64,000 nucleotides of DNA. Origin: Croceivirga thetidis. Its GTDB lineage: Bacteria > Bacteroidota > Bacteroidia > Flavobacteriales > Flavobacteriaceae. Under the pieces are notes generated by a model. The model was not told the DNA's origin, made no database searches, and worked only from the letters and a program-made list of their open reading frames with translations. How positions within the stretch are numbered: the first letter of the stretch is position 1; the number at the start of each line of letters is the position of its first letter. Of the stretch, positions 17,181 through 26,656 are shown in pieces. The position numbers and the translations under genes were made by a program. The DNA lies in contig NZ_JAAWWL010000002.1 in NCBI RefSeq assembly GCF_012272815.1, positions 216,280 to 280,279 of the forward strand. The letters run 5' to 3'.

Positions 17181-17690
17181 ATTCTAATTTTTCTAATGAA
17201 TGATTATACAAGCTAAACAAATATTATTCCATTTGAATCAAAAAAAAGCTGAAATTCATAAACAATAAATCACTTGATTTTTATTCTTCTGAATTATAGA
17301 TACTTCAATTAACTATCGAATGCCCTTCACAATAATTGAAGTACTAAACGTTATATCAAATGAAAAATAAGTTGAATTGAAACGAAATCAGCCCTGCAAT
17401 ATCACAAGGATTGTTATGTTAAATAGACTTTAAACCTGTAATCTTTTGTTTTTAACGAATATTTTAAGCAAAGACAACCCTTGTGTACTCATTAACCTTA
17501 ATTTAGTAGTGAGTTTCAACCCCAATAAACACTGCAATACTATCATGAATCAAGAGATTTCTAGTGTCGAGAGCATTGAAAAATCTTATTTCGAATTTTT
17601 TATTTTCTCAATTTTTCCAGAAAAAATCTTCCAAAGGGATTTCTTGTTTCTAAGTAGTTCGATGCAGTATAAAAAACAACAAACAAGAGT
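17181..17690. other. 510-base intergenic leader between the beta-helix gene and the pglF-like gene
   Basis: An AT-rich divergent spacer without a convincing gene. It must hold the promoters of the beta-helix gene (leftward) and of the export module (rightward). I find a perfect 11-bp inverted repeat at 17301-17343 but no clear TAnnTTTG promoter box. A frame running from a TTG at 17446 to 17694, overlapping the next start by ATGA, has no recognisable protein features and is treated as chance. Confidence 0.6.
17301..17343. repeat. Perfect 11-bp inverted repeat with 21-base spacer
   Basis: TACTTCAATTA at 17301-17311 is exactly complementary to TAATTGAAGTA at 17333-17343. The spacing (centres 32 bases apart, about three helical turns) suits two operator half-sites on one DNA face, or an RNA stem with a large loop if transcribed. 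It lies 121 bases upstream of the beta-helix start and 347 bases upstream of the pglF-like start. Function inferred only from position and symmetry. Confidence 0.5.
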
Positions 17691-19622
17691 ATGATTGAAC
17701 GTATATTTCTTGGACGAGAGTGGAAAGTTGTACCAAAGGGAATAGTATTGGCCCTTGACATGACCATCATCTCTGTCACTTTTTTTCTTGCTTATTTAAT
17801 TAGATTTAATCTCAGTCTGGATTTTGATGTTCAAATGCTTTGGAAACAATTACCATTGGTTTGGGTAATGTTTTTAATTTCTTTTTTGATTATTGGATCT
17901 TACAATAGTTTGATAAGGCATACAGGTATAAAGGATGTTTATTCCATTTTTAATGCTGTATGTTTAGCGAGTATCGGATTAATTGTCGGCGTTATTTTGA
18001 ATAAGTATGCCCAATTCTTTCCAAACTTTACGATACCCTTATCAATCATTATTATTAATAGCATGTTAGCTTTTATTGGTCTAACAGTTGTGCGTTATTT
18101 TTTAAAAACCGTCTACGACCATCTTATAAAGAGCAACGGTAAAACTTCAAAACATGTTTTGATTTATGGAGCAGGCGAATCTGGCATAATCACTTATCAA
18201 ACCCTTGCTAATCATTCTAAAATGCAAGTTCGGGTTGTTGGTTTTGTTGATAATGACATTCGTAAAGTTGGAAAATTAATCAACGGCGTTCGTGTTTTCG
18301 ACAAAAAGGTCCTGACGGAAGAGTTTATTTTATTAAACGGAATTTCAGAAGTAATTTTCTGTATTCAGAACATTGCCCCGAAGAAGTTGAGAGATCGCGT
18401 TAACGAACTCGTAGACCTTCCTGTTAAGGTGAAAATAGTTCCTCCTGTTGAGGATTGGATAAACGGAGAATTAAAAGTTTCTCAGATCAAAAATGTTCAG
18501 ATTGAAGATTTACTCGATCGTCCTCCGATACAAATAAAAAATAGTAAGGTAGCCAATGATTTCGATGGCCAAGTAATTATGGTAACAGGGGCCGCTGGTT
18601 CCATCGGTAGTGAGCTTGTTAGACAAATATCAAGGTACACTTACAAGAATTTAATTTTAATTGACCAAGCGGAATCCGCATTATACGACTTACAGCAAGA
18701 GCTGAAACAATCGGGGCGGCATAATTTCGTGCCAATAGTTGCAGATATTAGAGATAAAAGCAACATGAGAGCTCTTATTCAGGAATATAAACCAACAAGA
18801 TTTTTTCATGCAGCAGCTTACAAGCATGTTCCACTAATGGAAGCAAATCCGTATGAAGCGATTAAAATCAATGTAGTTGGGACTAAGAATATCGTTGATT
18901 TGAGTATTGAATTTGGGGTGGAAAAATTCGTTTTTGTTTCAACAGATAAAGCCGTAAATCCTACAAATGTGATGGGATGTACAAAACGAATAGCTGAAAT
19001 GTACATAAGCTGCCGTCAGCAAGAGGGTAAGACCAAGTTTATTACTACAAGATTTGGAAATGTTCTTGGTTCAAATGGCTCGGTTATTCCATTATTTCGC
19101 AAGCAAATTGAAAAAGGGGGCCCTTTAACAGTTACCCATAAAGATATTACCCGATACTTTATGACAATTCCTGAGGCTTCTCAATTGGTCTTAGAAGCTG
19201 GTGCTATGGGTAATGGAGGTGAAATCTTCATTTTTGATATGGGTGAATCAGTTAAAATATTTGATTTGGCTAAAAATATGATCAGGTTATCTGGGCTAAG
19301 GTATCCCGAGGATATCGATATTAAAATAACAGGATTAAGACCAGGCGAAAAGTTGTACGAAGAATTACTTGCAAATGGCGAGAATACTTTACCCACTTAC
19401 AACGAGAAAATCATGATTAGTAAAGTTAGAGAGATTGATTATGCCCTAATTAGGTCGAGTATTGATGAACTTTGCGTATCAAATCTTTTTTATCGGGATA
19501 AAATTATCCCAATGATGAAAAAGATTGTGCCGGAATATATTTCTAACAACTCCCAATTTAGTAGATTTGATAAATCTCCTACAAAAGAACCAGTTGATAA
19601 AAAAGAGGAGATAGCTAACTAA
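17691..19622 (+). CDS. Membrane-bound UDP-HexNAc 4,6-dehydratase (PglF/WbpM/CapD family)
   Basis: Removes water from UDP-GlcNAc to give the UDP-4-keto-6-deoxy sugar used by sugar aminotransferases. At 643 residues it is the long form: four N-terminal membrane helices (about residues 15-120), a first Rossmann-like CoA-binding-type domain with HVLIYGAGESG near 160, and a C-terminal SDR domain with VTGAAGSIGSELVRQ near 300. The active site has STDKAVNPTNVMGCTKRIAE, where Met takes the place of the catalytic Tyr as in WbpM/PglF; Cys in MGCTK (commonly small Ala/Ser) is a minor oddity. It opens the plus-strand export module and probably provides the substrate of the DegT aminotransferase at 2698-3915. 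Confidence 0.9.
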   Translation: MIERIFLGREWKVVPKGIVLALDMTIISVTFFLAYLIRFNLSLDFDVQMLWKQLPLVWVMFLISFLIIGSYNSLIRHTGIKDVYSIFNAVCLASIGLIVGVILNKYAQFFPNFTIPLSIIIINSMLAFIGLTVVRYFLKTVYDHLIKSNGKTSKHVLIYGAGESGIITYQTLANHSKMQVRVVGFVDNDIRKVGKLINGVRVFDKKVLTEEFILLNGISEVIFCIQNIAPKKLRDRVNELVDLPVKVKIVPPVEDWINGELKVSQIKNVQIEDLLDRPPIQIKNSKVANDFDGQVIMVTGAAGSIGSELVRQISRYTYKNLILIDQAESALYDLQQELKQSGRHNFVPIVADIRDKSNMRALIQEYKPTRFFHAAAYKHVPLMEANPYEAIKINVVGTKNIVDLSIEFGVEKFVFVSTDKAVNPTNVMGCTKRIAEMYISCRQQEGKTKFITTRFGNVLGSNGSVIPLFRKQIEKGGPLTVTHKDITRYFMTIPEASQLVLEAGAMGNGGEIFIFDMGESVKIFDLAKNMIRLSGLRYPEDIDIKITGLRPGEKLYEELLANGENTLPTYNEKIMISKVREIDYALIRSSIDELCVSNLFYRDKIIPMMKKIVPEYISNNSQFSRFDKSPTKEPVDKKEEIAN

Positions 19623-19643
19623 TAAACATTCATTCTTTGTCTG

Positions 19644-20405
19644 ATGAGAAATTCTTTAAAGTTTTTAATGGCCTTAAATTTATTAATAACAGGGTTTTCG
19701 TGCACTTCTACCAAGGAACTGATTTATTTTGAAGACGCTGAAGAATTTGAAACATTAGTAAACGAGAACACCTTTGAATCTAAATTCAAGGTTGACGATT
19801 TAGTCGCCATCCATATTTCATCTTTAAATCCTGAGGCCAGTGCTCCATTTAATCTATTTAGAGGGGCAGAGGAAGGTGGCATCGCACCAGAGCAGGTGGA
19901 TTATCTGATTGATAAAAATGGAGAAATCGATTTTCCTGTAATAGGTAAAATTAAAATTGCTGGATTAACTCCAAGTGGAACTCGTGCTCTTTTGACAGAA
20001 AGACTTGCCGATTATCTTAAAGATCCCATTATCAATATTAGAATCAGAAATTTTACCGTAACAGTTTTAGGTGCGGTCAATAGACCTGGTGCGTATGCAG
20101 TCAATGGAGAGTAGATAACTATTATGGAAGCATTAGGACTTGCTGGGGACATCACTATCAAAGGAAGACGAGATAATGTAATGGTAGTACGTGATTTTGA
20201 TGGAACTAAGGTTTACAATAGAATAAATCTCAACACCAAAGAGGCACTTAAATCTCCTGTATATTATTTAACTCAGAATGATGTTGTTATTGTTGAGCCC
20301 AATAAATCTGGTAAAACCGAATCATCACTTGACCAAAGAGCAACCATAGTAGTTTCCATTTTATCCGTTGTTGTAACATCGGCTGTGGTAATCCTAACCA
20401 GATAA
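19644..20405 (+). pseudogene. Wza-like polysaccharide export lipoprotein interrupted by an in-frame TAG
   Basis: Two pieces in the same frame are separated only by TAG at 20112-20114. The first (156 residues) has a lipoprotein signal with Cys in TGFSCTSTKE, the poly-export motif DLVAIHISSLNPEASAPFNL and most of the first beta-grasp domain. The second piece continues ITIMEALGLAGDITIKG through the SLBB domain to a C-terminal membrane helix (ATIVVSILSVVVTSAVVIL). The intact paralogue at 39295-40101 aligns across the break (EKISILEALARAGDITI), so the ancestral gene was about 253 codons with a sense codon (perhaps Lys or Gln) at the TAG. An ATG at 20124 with GGAGAG at 20106-20111 could allow reinitiation. 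It may be a pseudogene, a split gene, a suppressed stop or a sequencing error. Confidence 0.85.
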
Positions 20406-20430
20406 ACTTCTCAAAAATTTAATTTAACCT

Positions 20431-22812
20431 ATGGAAAGGGGAGATTTAGACTTAAATGAAATTGTCAATAGCTACCTCAAGCATTGGAAATGGTTTGTAT
20501 TGAGTATTTGTGCTGCCTTTTTGATGGCATTTTTGTATTTAAGGTATTCTGTGCCCAAATTCGAAGTTGCAGCCAAAATCCAAATTATTGAAGATAAAAG
20601 TTCGGGTTCTGAGCTCAGCGTACTTCAAGAACTAGATGTTTTAAGTGGTCGTGAGGCTACAAAAATTACTGATGAAGTTGAGTTATTGAAATCTCGGGAC
20701 AACTTTATTAAAGTAGTCAGGAAACTGAAACTTAATATTGAGTATAATTTATTGGGCAATGTTAGAAGTGGTGATTTATACAACAATCATCCATTTGAGA
20801 TTTTAATGTCATCAGATACTGTTCCTATTAGTTCGTCCCATGATTTTTTTGTGAGAATTCTTAATGAGAATGAATTCATGTATTCATTAAAAAGGGACCA
20901 AGAAGGAAAAAAGATGACCTTCGGAACCGAAATAAACGCAGATGAAATTGGAGACATTACTTTGGTTCCAAACCTGGAGAAAATCTCAAGGTACAAGAAT
21001 AAAATACTCGGTATTTCCATCAAAGAAGAATCTTCTGTAGCTGATAGTTATAGGGGTAGGGTTTCCGTAGTTCCTAAAGATAAAATATCTACGGTATTGA
21101 ATATCTCGATGAAAGATGCTGTACCCGAACGGGCCATTGATGTCATTAATTTACTCATCGAACAGAATAATGAAAATGAAGTAGAGTCTAAAAAGGCCAT
21201 TGCAGACAGAACAAGTAGGTTTATAGAAGATAGGATTGCAGATATTTATTCAAACCTATCCACCATTGATCAAGAATCAGAAACTTTTAAAGAGAGTAGG
21301 GGAATTGCAGATTTGGGTTCTCAATCAAATGTAAATTTTCAACAAAGCGCTGCAAGTGAACAAGAGCTCAGGAGTGCAAATATTCAATTGAATATTGCCG
21401 AATCCATGCAAAGTCTGATAAATCAACAAGACGGATTCGAAGTAATTCCGAATGTTGGCTTGTCAGATCCTAGTATTGATAATGCTGCAACCCGCTATAA
21501 TGAATTAGTTGCTCAAAGAAATCGATTATTGGAAAGTTCAAACGAAAAAAACCCAATAATTGTGAATCTTGATCAGCAATTGTCAACTCTAAAGCGGACA
21601 ATGCAATCAAGTTTAAATAATGTTACGAACAATCTTAACCTCAGGGTCAATAGCTTAAGTAAACAACTTTCTCAAATCAATTCACGAATATATGCTGCAC
21701 CAGGTAACGAGACAGCATTGAGGGATATTTCAAGAAAACAACAGACTACTGAGTCTTTATATCTCTATTTATTGCAAAAAAGTGAAGAAGCCCAAATTGC
21801 ATTCGCATCTGCAGCTCCAAAGTCTAAGATTATAAATAGAGCGCACTTGGTTAGTAATACACCGGTTGAACCAAAGAACAAGATTATCTACTTAGCAGCC
21901 ATTTTAGCTGGACTTATGATTCCATTTGCAATTATTTATCTAAATGGCCTTCTTGACAATAAGGTTAGCAATATGGTTACATTACAGAAGTATCTTGGTA
22001 ATAATTTTGTTGTCTTAGCCGAAGTACCGAAGGTGAATTCCAAAGAAGATATTTTAGTTAAAAAGGGAGATCGTTCAATCTTATCTGAATCACTTAGAAT
22101 TCTAAGAACAAATCTTGATTATATTCTTAAATCAAGAGGAAAATCTTCAAATGGTAAAGTGACCCTCGTAACATCTAGTGTTTCGGGTGAAGGAAAAACA
22201 TTTATAAGTTCTAATCTCTCAATGACTTTAGCTTCGGCTGGTAAAAAGGTACTTCTATTAGGTGCTGATATCCGAAATCCTAAGGTATTTGAGTTTTTTA
22301 AGTCTGAAGGAGTCAACAATCGTGCTCAGATTAGTTATGGATTGACTGATTATCTATTTCAGGAGGATATAAACTTGAAAGATTTAATTCACAATATCGA
22401 AGAAAACGAAATAGGCATCGATGTTATTTACTCCGGTAAAATTCCTCCGAATCCTTCCGAGCTTCTTTTAAGTGAGCGTTTAGAGGGTTTATTTGAAAAT
22501 CTGCGAGCGAAATATGATTATATAATTGTCGATTCTGCGCCTATTTTAGCAGTAACCGATTCACTTTTGCTTGAGAAGTATACCGATCAAGTAATCTATG
22601 TTACAAAGTCTAAGAGTACAGAAAGAAAAGTACTTGAATTTCCTTTGAACCTGCACAAAGAAGGGAAGATTAGAAACCTTTCATTCGTAGTCAATTCTGT
22701 AAAAGAAACCAATCTTGGTTATGGTGGGAAGTATGGTTATGGATATGGTCAGACTCAAAAGAAATGGTGGCAATTTGACATACCTTTTTTAAAGTCTAAA
22801 AAGGCCTCATAA
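20431..22812 (+). CDS. Wzc-type chain-length regulator and bacterial tyrosine autokinase (locus 1)
   Basis: Inner-membrane co-polymerase controlling polysaccharide chain length and export through cycles of tyrosine phosphorylation. Layout of 793 residues: first membrane helix near residues 20-35, periplasmic Wzz domain with coiled coil (about 250-430), second helix near 485-505, then the cytoplasmic BY-kinase domain. The kinase shows Walker A in SSVSGEGKTF (about 580-590), a Walker A' of LLLGADIRNP, and Walker B in YIIVDSAPIL. The C-terminus has a Tyr cluster (GYGGKYGYGYG) as autophosphorylation sites. It sits 25 bases after the interrupted wza-like gene and ends convergent, overlapping the phosphatase gene by six bases. 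Confidence 0.92.
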   Translation: MERGDLDLNEIVNSYLKHWKWFVLSICAAFLMAFLYLRYSVPKFEVAAKIQIIEDKSSGSELSVLQELDVLSGREATKITDEVELLKSRDNFIKVVRKLKLNIEYNLLGNVRSGDLYNNHPFEILMSSDTVPISSSHDFFVRILNENEFMYSLKRDQEGKKMTFGTEINADEIGDITLVPNLEKISRYKNKILGISIKEESSVADSYRGRVSVVPKDKISTVLNISMKDAVPERAIDVINLLIEQNNENEVESKKAIADRTSRFIEDRIADIYSNLSTIDQESETFKESRGIADLGSQSNVNFQQSAASEQELRSANIQLNIAESMQSLINQQDGFEVIPNVGLSDPSIDNAATRYNELVAQRNRLLESSNEKNPIIVNLDQQLSTLKRTMQSSLNNVTNNLNLRVNSLSKQLSQINSRIYAAPGNETALRDISRKQQTTESLYLYLLQKSEEAQIAFASAAPKSKIINRAHLVSNTPVEPKNKIIYLAAILAGLMIPFAIIYLNGLLDNKVSNMVTLQKYLGNNFVVLAEVPKVNSKEDILVKKGDRSILSESLRILRTNLDYILKSRGKSSNGKVTLVTSSVSGEGKTFISSNLSMTLASAGKKVLLLGADIRNPKVFEFFKSEGVNNRAQISYGLTDYLFQEDINLKDLIHNIEENEIGIDVIYSGKIPPNPSELLLSERLEGLFENLRAKYDYIIVDSAPILAVTDSLLLEKYTDQVIYVTKSKSTERKVLEFPLNLHKEGKIRNLSFVVNSVKETNLGYGGKYGYGYGQTQKKWWQFDIPFLKSKKAS

Positions 22813-23532
22813 TTTATTTGAAATCAAATTTTGAACTTTTGATATTGTATTTGGCCTTAGGGTGATTCGCTTGATATGTTTAATTTGACTTAGAAAATGA
22901 ACATCACTACCTATGAAATCATACATATCTTTTTCCAATAGTTTCAATGCGGTTTTTCGTACATCCTTGCCATAATAATCACCCAGAGAAAGTATATTAA
23001 GTTGAAACTTTATCCCAAGGTTTTTGAAGTATTCGAACTTCGAAAAATCTTTGTGATAGTAGCTATACCTTTCAGGATGTGCCAAGACAGGAAACAGTCT
23101 TTTACTTTGAATTTGGTTTACTGCAATTTCAAAATTGATACTTGGTTGTAAAAAGGACATTTCGACCAGTAGGTGATCTTTCCCCAAAGGCATAACTTCA
23201 TTTTTTGACAAAATGTTTTCGAAATTATCATCAATCATATGTTCTGCCGCTGGAACAATATTAACGTTTAAACCTTCTTTTTTAATACCAGCAAGTAGTC
23301 GATTATAAGCCTTATTTATAATGTCAGGAGTATTCTCATAATAGTTGTTCATGATATGCGGAGTGCATATAAAACTATTAACACCAATCTCTCTAAATTC
23401 CTTTATAATTTCAATGGATTCCTCAACATTTTTTGCTCCATCATCAATACCAGGAAGTATATGATTATGTATGTCAACAAAGCCTTCAAGGTAATCCACC
23501 AAGAAATCTTTTTTAGTAAAAAAACTAAACAT
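22807..23532 (-). CDS. PHP-domain protein-tyrosine phosphatase (CpsB/YwqE type)
   Basis: Metal-dependent phosphatase likely to remove phosphate from the Tyr cluster of the neighbouring Wzc kinase. PHP signatures: FVDIHNHILPGIDDG near the N-terminus, CTPHIMNNYY, VEMSFLQPS, LAHPERYSYY and FIGSDVH near the C-terminus, which together provide the His/Asp metal ligands. An upstream in-frame TTG at 23553 exists, but the ATG at 23532 starts the protein at the normal distance from the PHP motif (241 residues). The gene is convergent with the kinase gene and lies 48 bases downstream of mnmE on the same strand. Confidence 0.9.
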   Translation of the reverse strand: MFSFFTKKDFLVDYLEGFVDIHNHILPGIDDGAKNVEESIEIIKEFREIGVNSFICTPHIMNNYYENTPDIINKAYNRLLAGIKKEGLNVNIVPAAEHMIDDNFENILSKNEVMPLGKDHLLVEMSFLQPSINFEIAVNQIQSKRLFPVLAHPERYSYYHKDFSKFEYFKNLGIKFQLNILSLGDYYGKDVRKTALKLLEKDMYDFIGSDVHFLSQIKHIKRITLRPNTISKVQNLISNKL

Positions 23533-23580
23533 GTCCCACCAATAAGGCTGCAAATATACAACGCTAGGGTATTTAGGAAT

Positions 23581-24933
23581 TTATTTGCCAATGCAAAAAT
23601 TCGAAAATATATTGCCTAAAAGGTCGTCGGAGGTAACAGAACCTGTGATTTCGCCTAAATGGTGCAGGGCTTGACGAATATCAATTGCCAATAGGTCACT
23701 TGGAATATCCTCATTTAAACCTGACTTAACTTTTTGTATTTCTTCAAGTGATTTTACGAGTGAACCGTAATGCCTGCTATTGGTTACAATTGTGCTATCG
23801 TGTTTAATGCTCCCTGCTAGAGACTTTTTTAACAGCTGTTTTTGCAATTCTGAAATACCAATTTTTGACTTCGCAGAAAGTTTTATTATTTCGGAATTGA
23901 CAGAATCTAAATTGAATTCATCAATTTTATTTGCAACAAAAATGAGTTCTTTCTCAGGATATTCCGCTTGCAGTGCTTTTAAATCAATTGATCCTACCTT
24001 ACTTGCTTCAAAAAGGTAAATAATCAATGAAGCTTCTTCAATTTTTCGAAAAGTTCGTTCGATACCTATTTTTTCGATAGTATCTGAGGTTTGTCGAATT
24101 CCCGCCGTATCAATAAAACGAAAAGCAATACCATCAATTACGATTTGATCTTCGACTGTATCTCTTGTGGTTCCTGGTATATTACTAACGATGGCGCGTT
24201 CTTCATTTAGGAGTGCATTCAACAAAGTAGATTTACCAACGTTCGGCTCACCTACAATTGCGACGGGAATTCCATTTTTTATAACATTACCAAATGCGAA
24301 TGAGTCAATCAAGTTCTTTAACACCTCAGTAATCTTATTAAGTAATTGATGGAGTTTCGTCCTATCAGCGAATTCTACGTCCTCTTGTGCAAAGTCTAAT
24401 TCCAATTCAATTAAAGAGGCAAAATTCAGTAATTGCTCTCGTAAATCATTGATTTGAAGACTAAAGCCACCTCTCATCTGTTGAATCGCAACTTTGTGGG
24501 CTGATTCATTTTCACTGGCAATAAGATCTGCTACAGCCTCTGCCTGACTTAGGTCCATTTTACCATTCAAAAATGCCCTGAGCGTAAATTCACCAGCTTT
24601 CGCCATTCTGCAACCATTTCTTAGAAACAATTGAATTAGCTGATCTTGTATGTATCTAGAGCCGTGACAAGAAATTTCAACCACGTTTTCTCCGGTATAC
24701 GAATTAGGACCTTTAAATAAAGAAATCAGCACTTTATCCAATACTTTTTGACCGTCGAGGATATGACCAAGATGGATCGTGTGGCTCTTTTGATTTGTTA
24801 AAGATTTTCCGCGAACAGATTGAAATTGTTTTTCTGCAATTTCAATAGCATCTTTTCCGGAAATCCTGATAACAGCTATGGCCCCGGTACCAGAGGGAGT
24901 AGCTAAGGCAATAATCGTTTCATCATGTTGCAT
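23581..24933 (-). CDS. mnmE: tRNA uridine-5-carboxymethylaminomethyl modification GTPase MnmE
   Basis: With MnmG it modifies U34 of certain tRNAs. The N-terminal formyl-THF-binding domain starts DETIIALATPSGTGAIAVIRISG; the helical domain encloses a G domain with GEPNVGKSTLLN (G1), GTTRDT (G2), DTAG (G3, DTAGIRQT) and NKID (G4). The invariant C-terminal Cys-x-Gly-Lys is present as FCIGK. Length 450 is typical. An in-frame TTG lies at 24948, but the ATG at 24933 gives the usual MnmE N-terminus. Monocistronic or co-transcribed with the phosphatase gene downstream. Confidence 0.96.
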   Translation of the reverse strand: MQHDETIIALATPSGTGAIAVIRISGKDAIEIAEKQFQSVRGKSLTNQKSHTIHLGHILDGQKVLDKVLISLFKGPNSYTGENVVEISCHGSRYIQDQLIQLFLRNGCRMAKAGEFTLRAFLNGKMDLSQAEAVADLIASENESAHKVAIQQMRGGFSLQINDLREQLLNFASLIELELDFAQEDVEFADRTKLHQLLNKITEVLKNLIDSFAFGNVIKNGIPVAIVGEPNVGKSTLLNALLNEERAIVSNIPGTTRDTVEDQIVIDGIAFRFIDTAGIRQTSDTIEKIGIERTFRKIEEASLIIYLFEASKVGSIDLKALQAEYPEKELIFVANKIDEFNLDSVNSEIIKLSAKSKIGISELQKQLLKKSLAGSIKHDSTIVTNSRHYGSLVKSLEEIQKVKSGLNEDIPSDLLAIDIRQALHHLGEITGSVTSDDLLGNIFSNFCIGK

Positions 24934-25013
24934 TTTGCAAAAATACAAAGAAGCCTAGTGTAACATTTTTACAATTCTAGCTACCTATAAATACATCATC
25001 AATCAAAATAATT

Positions 25014-25373
25014 ATGGAATTAGTTAGTACCACTTCACTTAGAAAAGACAACACTTTAGTAGCAATAACCCATTTAACTCAATTATTACATTATGTTACT
25101 GGTTTTGGAGGGTTTATTGTGCCACTCATAATTTGGGCCACATCACGTAATAACGTTGAAGGAATGGATGAACATGGCAAGTCAATTATCAACTTTCAGT
25201 TAAGTATGCTACTTTACATCGTTTTAAGCATTCCTGCTATTTTGCTTTTAGGCTTGGGGATTTTAACGTTTATAGGTGTCGGAATTATTGGTTTTATTCT
25301 TCCGATAATCAATGCTATAAAAGCGTCAAATGGAGAGCCACCTTCCTATTTCTTGACGATTAAGTTTTTCTAA
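25014..25373 (+). CDS. DUF4870-type small membrane protein
   Basis: A 119-residue protein with three hydrophobic stretches (about residues 28-48, 62-90 and 92-105) and the DUF4870 features AITHLTQLLHYVTGFGGFIVPLIIW and DEHGKSIINFQLS. Members are small integral membrane proteins without an established function. It is divergent from mnmE, with 80 bases between their starts, and is followed by a strong hairpin that also serves dnaN from the other side. Confidence 0.85.
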   Translation: MELVSTTSLRKDNTLVAITHLTQLLHYVTGFGGFIVPLIIWATSRNNVEGMDEHGKSIINFQLSMLLYIVLSIPAILLLGLGILTFIGVGIIGFILPIINAIKASNGEPPSYFLTIKFF

Positions 25374-25411
25374 AAGATTGGGTGCAATTCTAAACTCGGA
25401 TCTAATAAAAA

Positions 25412-25438
25412 AGCGTCAAGGTGAATATCCTTGGCGCT
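25412..25438. terminator. Bidirectional intrinsic terminator between DUF4870 and dnaN
   Basis: AGCGTCAAGG (25412-25421) pairs with CCTTGGCGCT (25429-25438), a ten-base stem with one G-T wobble and a seven-base loop. It is flanked by AATAAAAA on the left and TAATATTT on the right, so it can end transcripts arriving from either of the two convergent genes. Confidence 0.8.
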
Positions 25439-25464
25439 AATATTTAGGTTGGAAAGTTAAGTAT

Positions 25465-26583
25465 TTAATTGTTTAGCATCACTGGCATTACAAGCATGGT
25501 CACTTGTTCACCTTCATCCAATCCATCAGTCGGCGTTAGAATTCCGGCTCGGTTTGGAAGGCTCATTTCTAACGAAACTTCATCTGAAGACAAGTTGTTG
25601 AGCATTTCGACCAAAAAACGAGAATTGAAACCTATTTGCATATCATCACCTTGATATGCACACGAGAGACGTTCTTCTGCTTTATTGCTGTAATCTACAT
25701 CCTCTGCTGATATATTTAATTCAGCACCTGCAATCTTTAGTCTAATTTGATGTGTGGTTTTATTCGAAAAAATTGAAACCCGACGTACAGAACTCAAGAA
25801 TTGATTTCGAGCAATGGTTAACTTGTTTGGATTCTCTTTTGGTATTACTGCTTCGTAATTTGGATATTTTCCATCAATCAAACGACAGATTAGTTCCGTG
25901 CTATCAAAACTGAATTTGGCGTTACTCTCGTTGTATTCAATTTTAACTTCAGATTCAGAGCCAGCTAAAATTCCTTTTAAAAGATTTAGAGGCTTTTTAG
26001 GCATTATAAATTCTGCAACCTCAGAAGCTTTTAAATCATTTCTCTCGTATTTGACAAGCTTATGGGCATCTGTTGATACAAAAGTCAAATTTTCAGGAGA
26101 AAATTGAAAAAATACGCCGCTCATTACGGGTCTTAAATCGTCATTACCAGCTGCGAATATCGTTTTGGCCACTGCCGTAGCTAAAATGTCTCCTAAAATT
26201 GTCGTTGAACTTGGATTTGATAATTCAACAGCTTTCGGAAACTCGTTACCATCTGCATAAGCAACTGCATATTTACCGTGGTTAGAACTGATTTCCATCG
26301 TATTGTTATCTTCAACCACGAATGTCAATGGTTGCTCTGGAAAAGTCTTAAGGGTATCAAGGAGTAACCTTGCTGGTACCGCTATAGTTCCTTCCGCATC
26401 TGAATCAACCTCAAGAACTGAGCTCATGGTGGTCTCCAAATCGGATGCTGATACAGTGAGTTTATTTTTGTTTAAATCAAATAGAAAATTATCTAGTATC
26501 GGCAAAGTGTTGCTGCTGTTAATAACTCCTCCCAATACCTGAAGGTTTTTCAATAAATACGTACTTGATACGATGAATCTCAT
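25465..26583 (-). CDS. dnaN: DNA polymerase III beta subunit (sliding clamp)
   Basis: Ring-shaped processivity clamp of the replicase. The 372-residue protein has the expected three clamp domains: N-terminal MRFIVSSTYLLKNLQVLGGVINSSNTLPILDNFL, the central VMSGVFFQFSPENLTFVSTDAHKLV, and the C-terminal NSRFLVEMLNNL with the last residues MLVMPVMLNN forming the conserved clamp end. It stands alone here rather than beside dnaA or recF, which is common in Bacteroidota; its upstream neighbour is the gldF-gldG fusion on the same strand, 149 bases away. Confidence 0.97.
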   Translation of the reverse strand: MRFIVSSTYLLKNLQVLGGVINSSNTLPILDNFLFDLNKNKLTVSASDLETTMSSVLEVDSDAEGTIAVPARLLLDTLKTFPEQPLTFVVEDNNTMEISSNHGKYAVAYADGNEFPKAVELSNPSSTTILGDILATAVAKTIFAAGNDDLRPVMSGVFFQFSPENLTFVSTDAHKLVKYERNDLKASEVAEFIMPKKPLNLLKGILAGSESEVKIEYNESNAKFSFDSTELICRLIDGKYPNYEAVIPKENPNKLTIARNQFLSSVRRVSIFSNKTTHQIRLKIAGAELNISAEDVDYSNKAEERLSCAYQGDDMQIGFNSRFLVEMLNNLSSDEVSLEMSLPNRAGILTPTDGLDEGEQVTMLVMPVMLNN

Positions 26584-26656
26584 TAAAAAAAGAATTTAAC
26601 TTATGCGAAAATGCCCTTAAAGATAATCGTAACTATGCTCGACACATCGCTAAGCA

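Noticed and set aside
17446-17694. Open frame of 82 codons ending in an ATGA overlap with the pglF-like start
   Set aside because: TTG start, no recognisable motif, unusual residue composition (very Phe/Ile/Asn-rich) and it lies over the inverted-repeat leader; the ATGA overlap alone is not enough.
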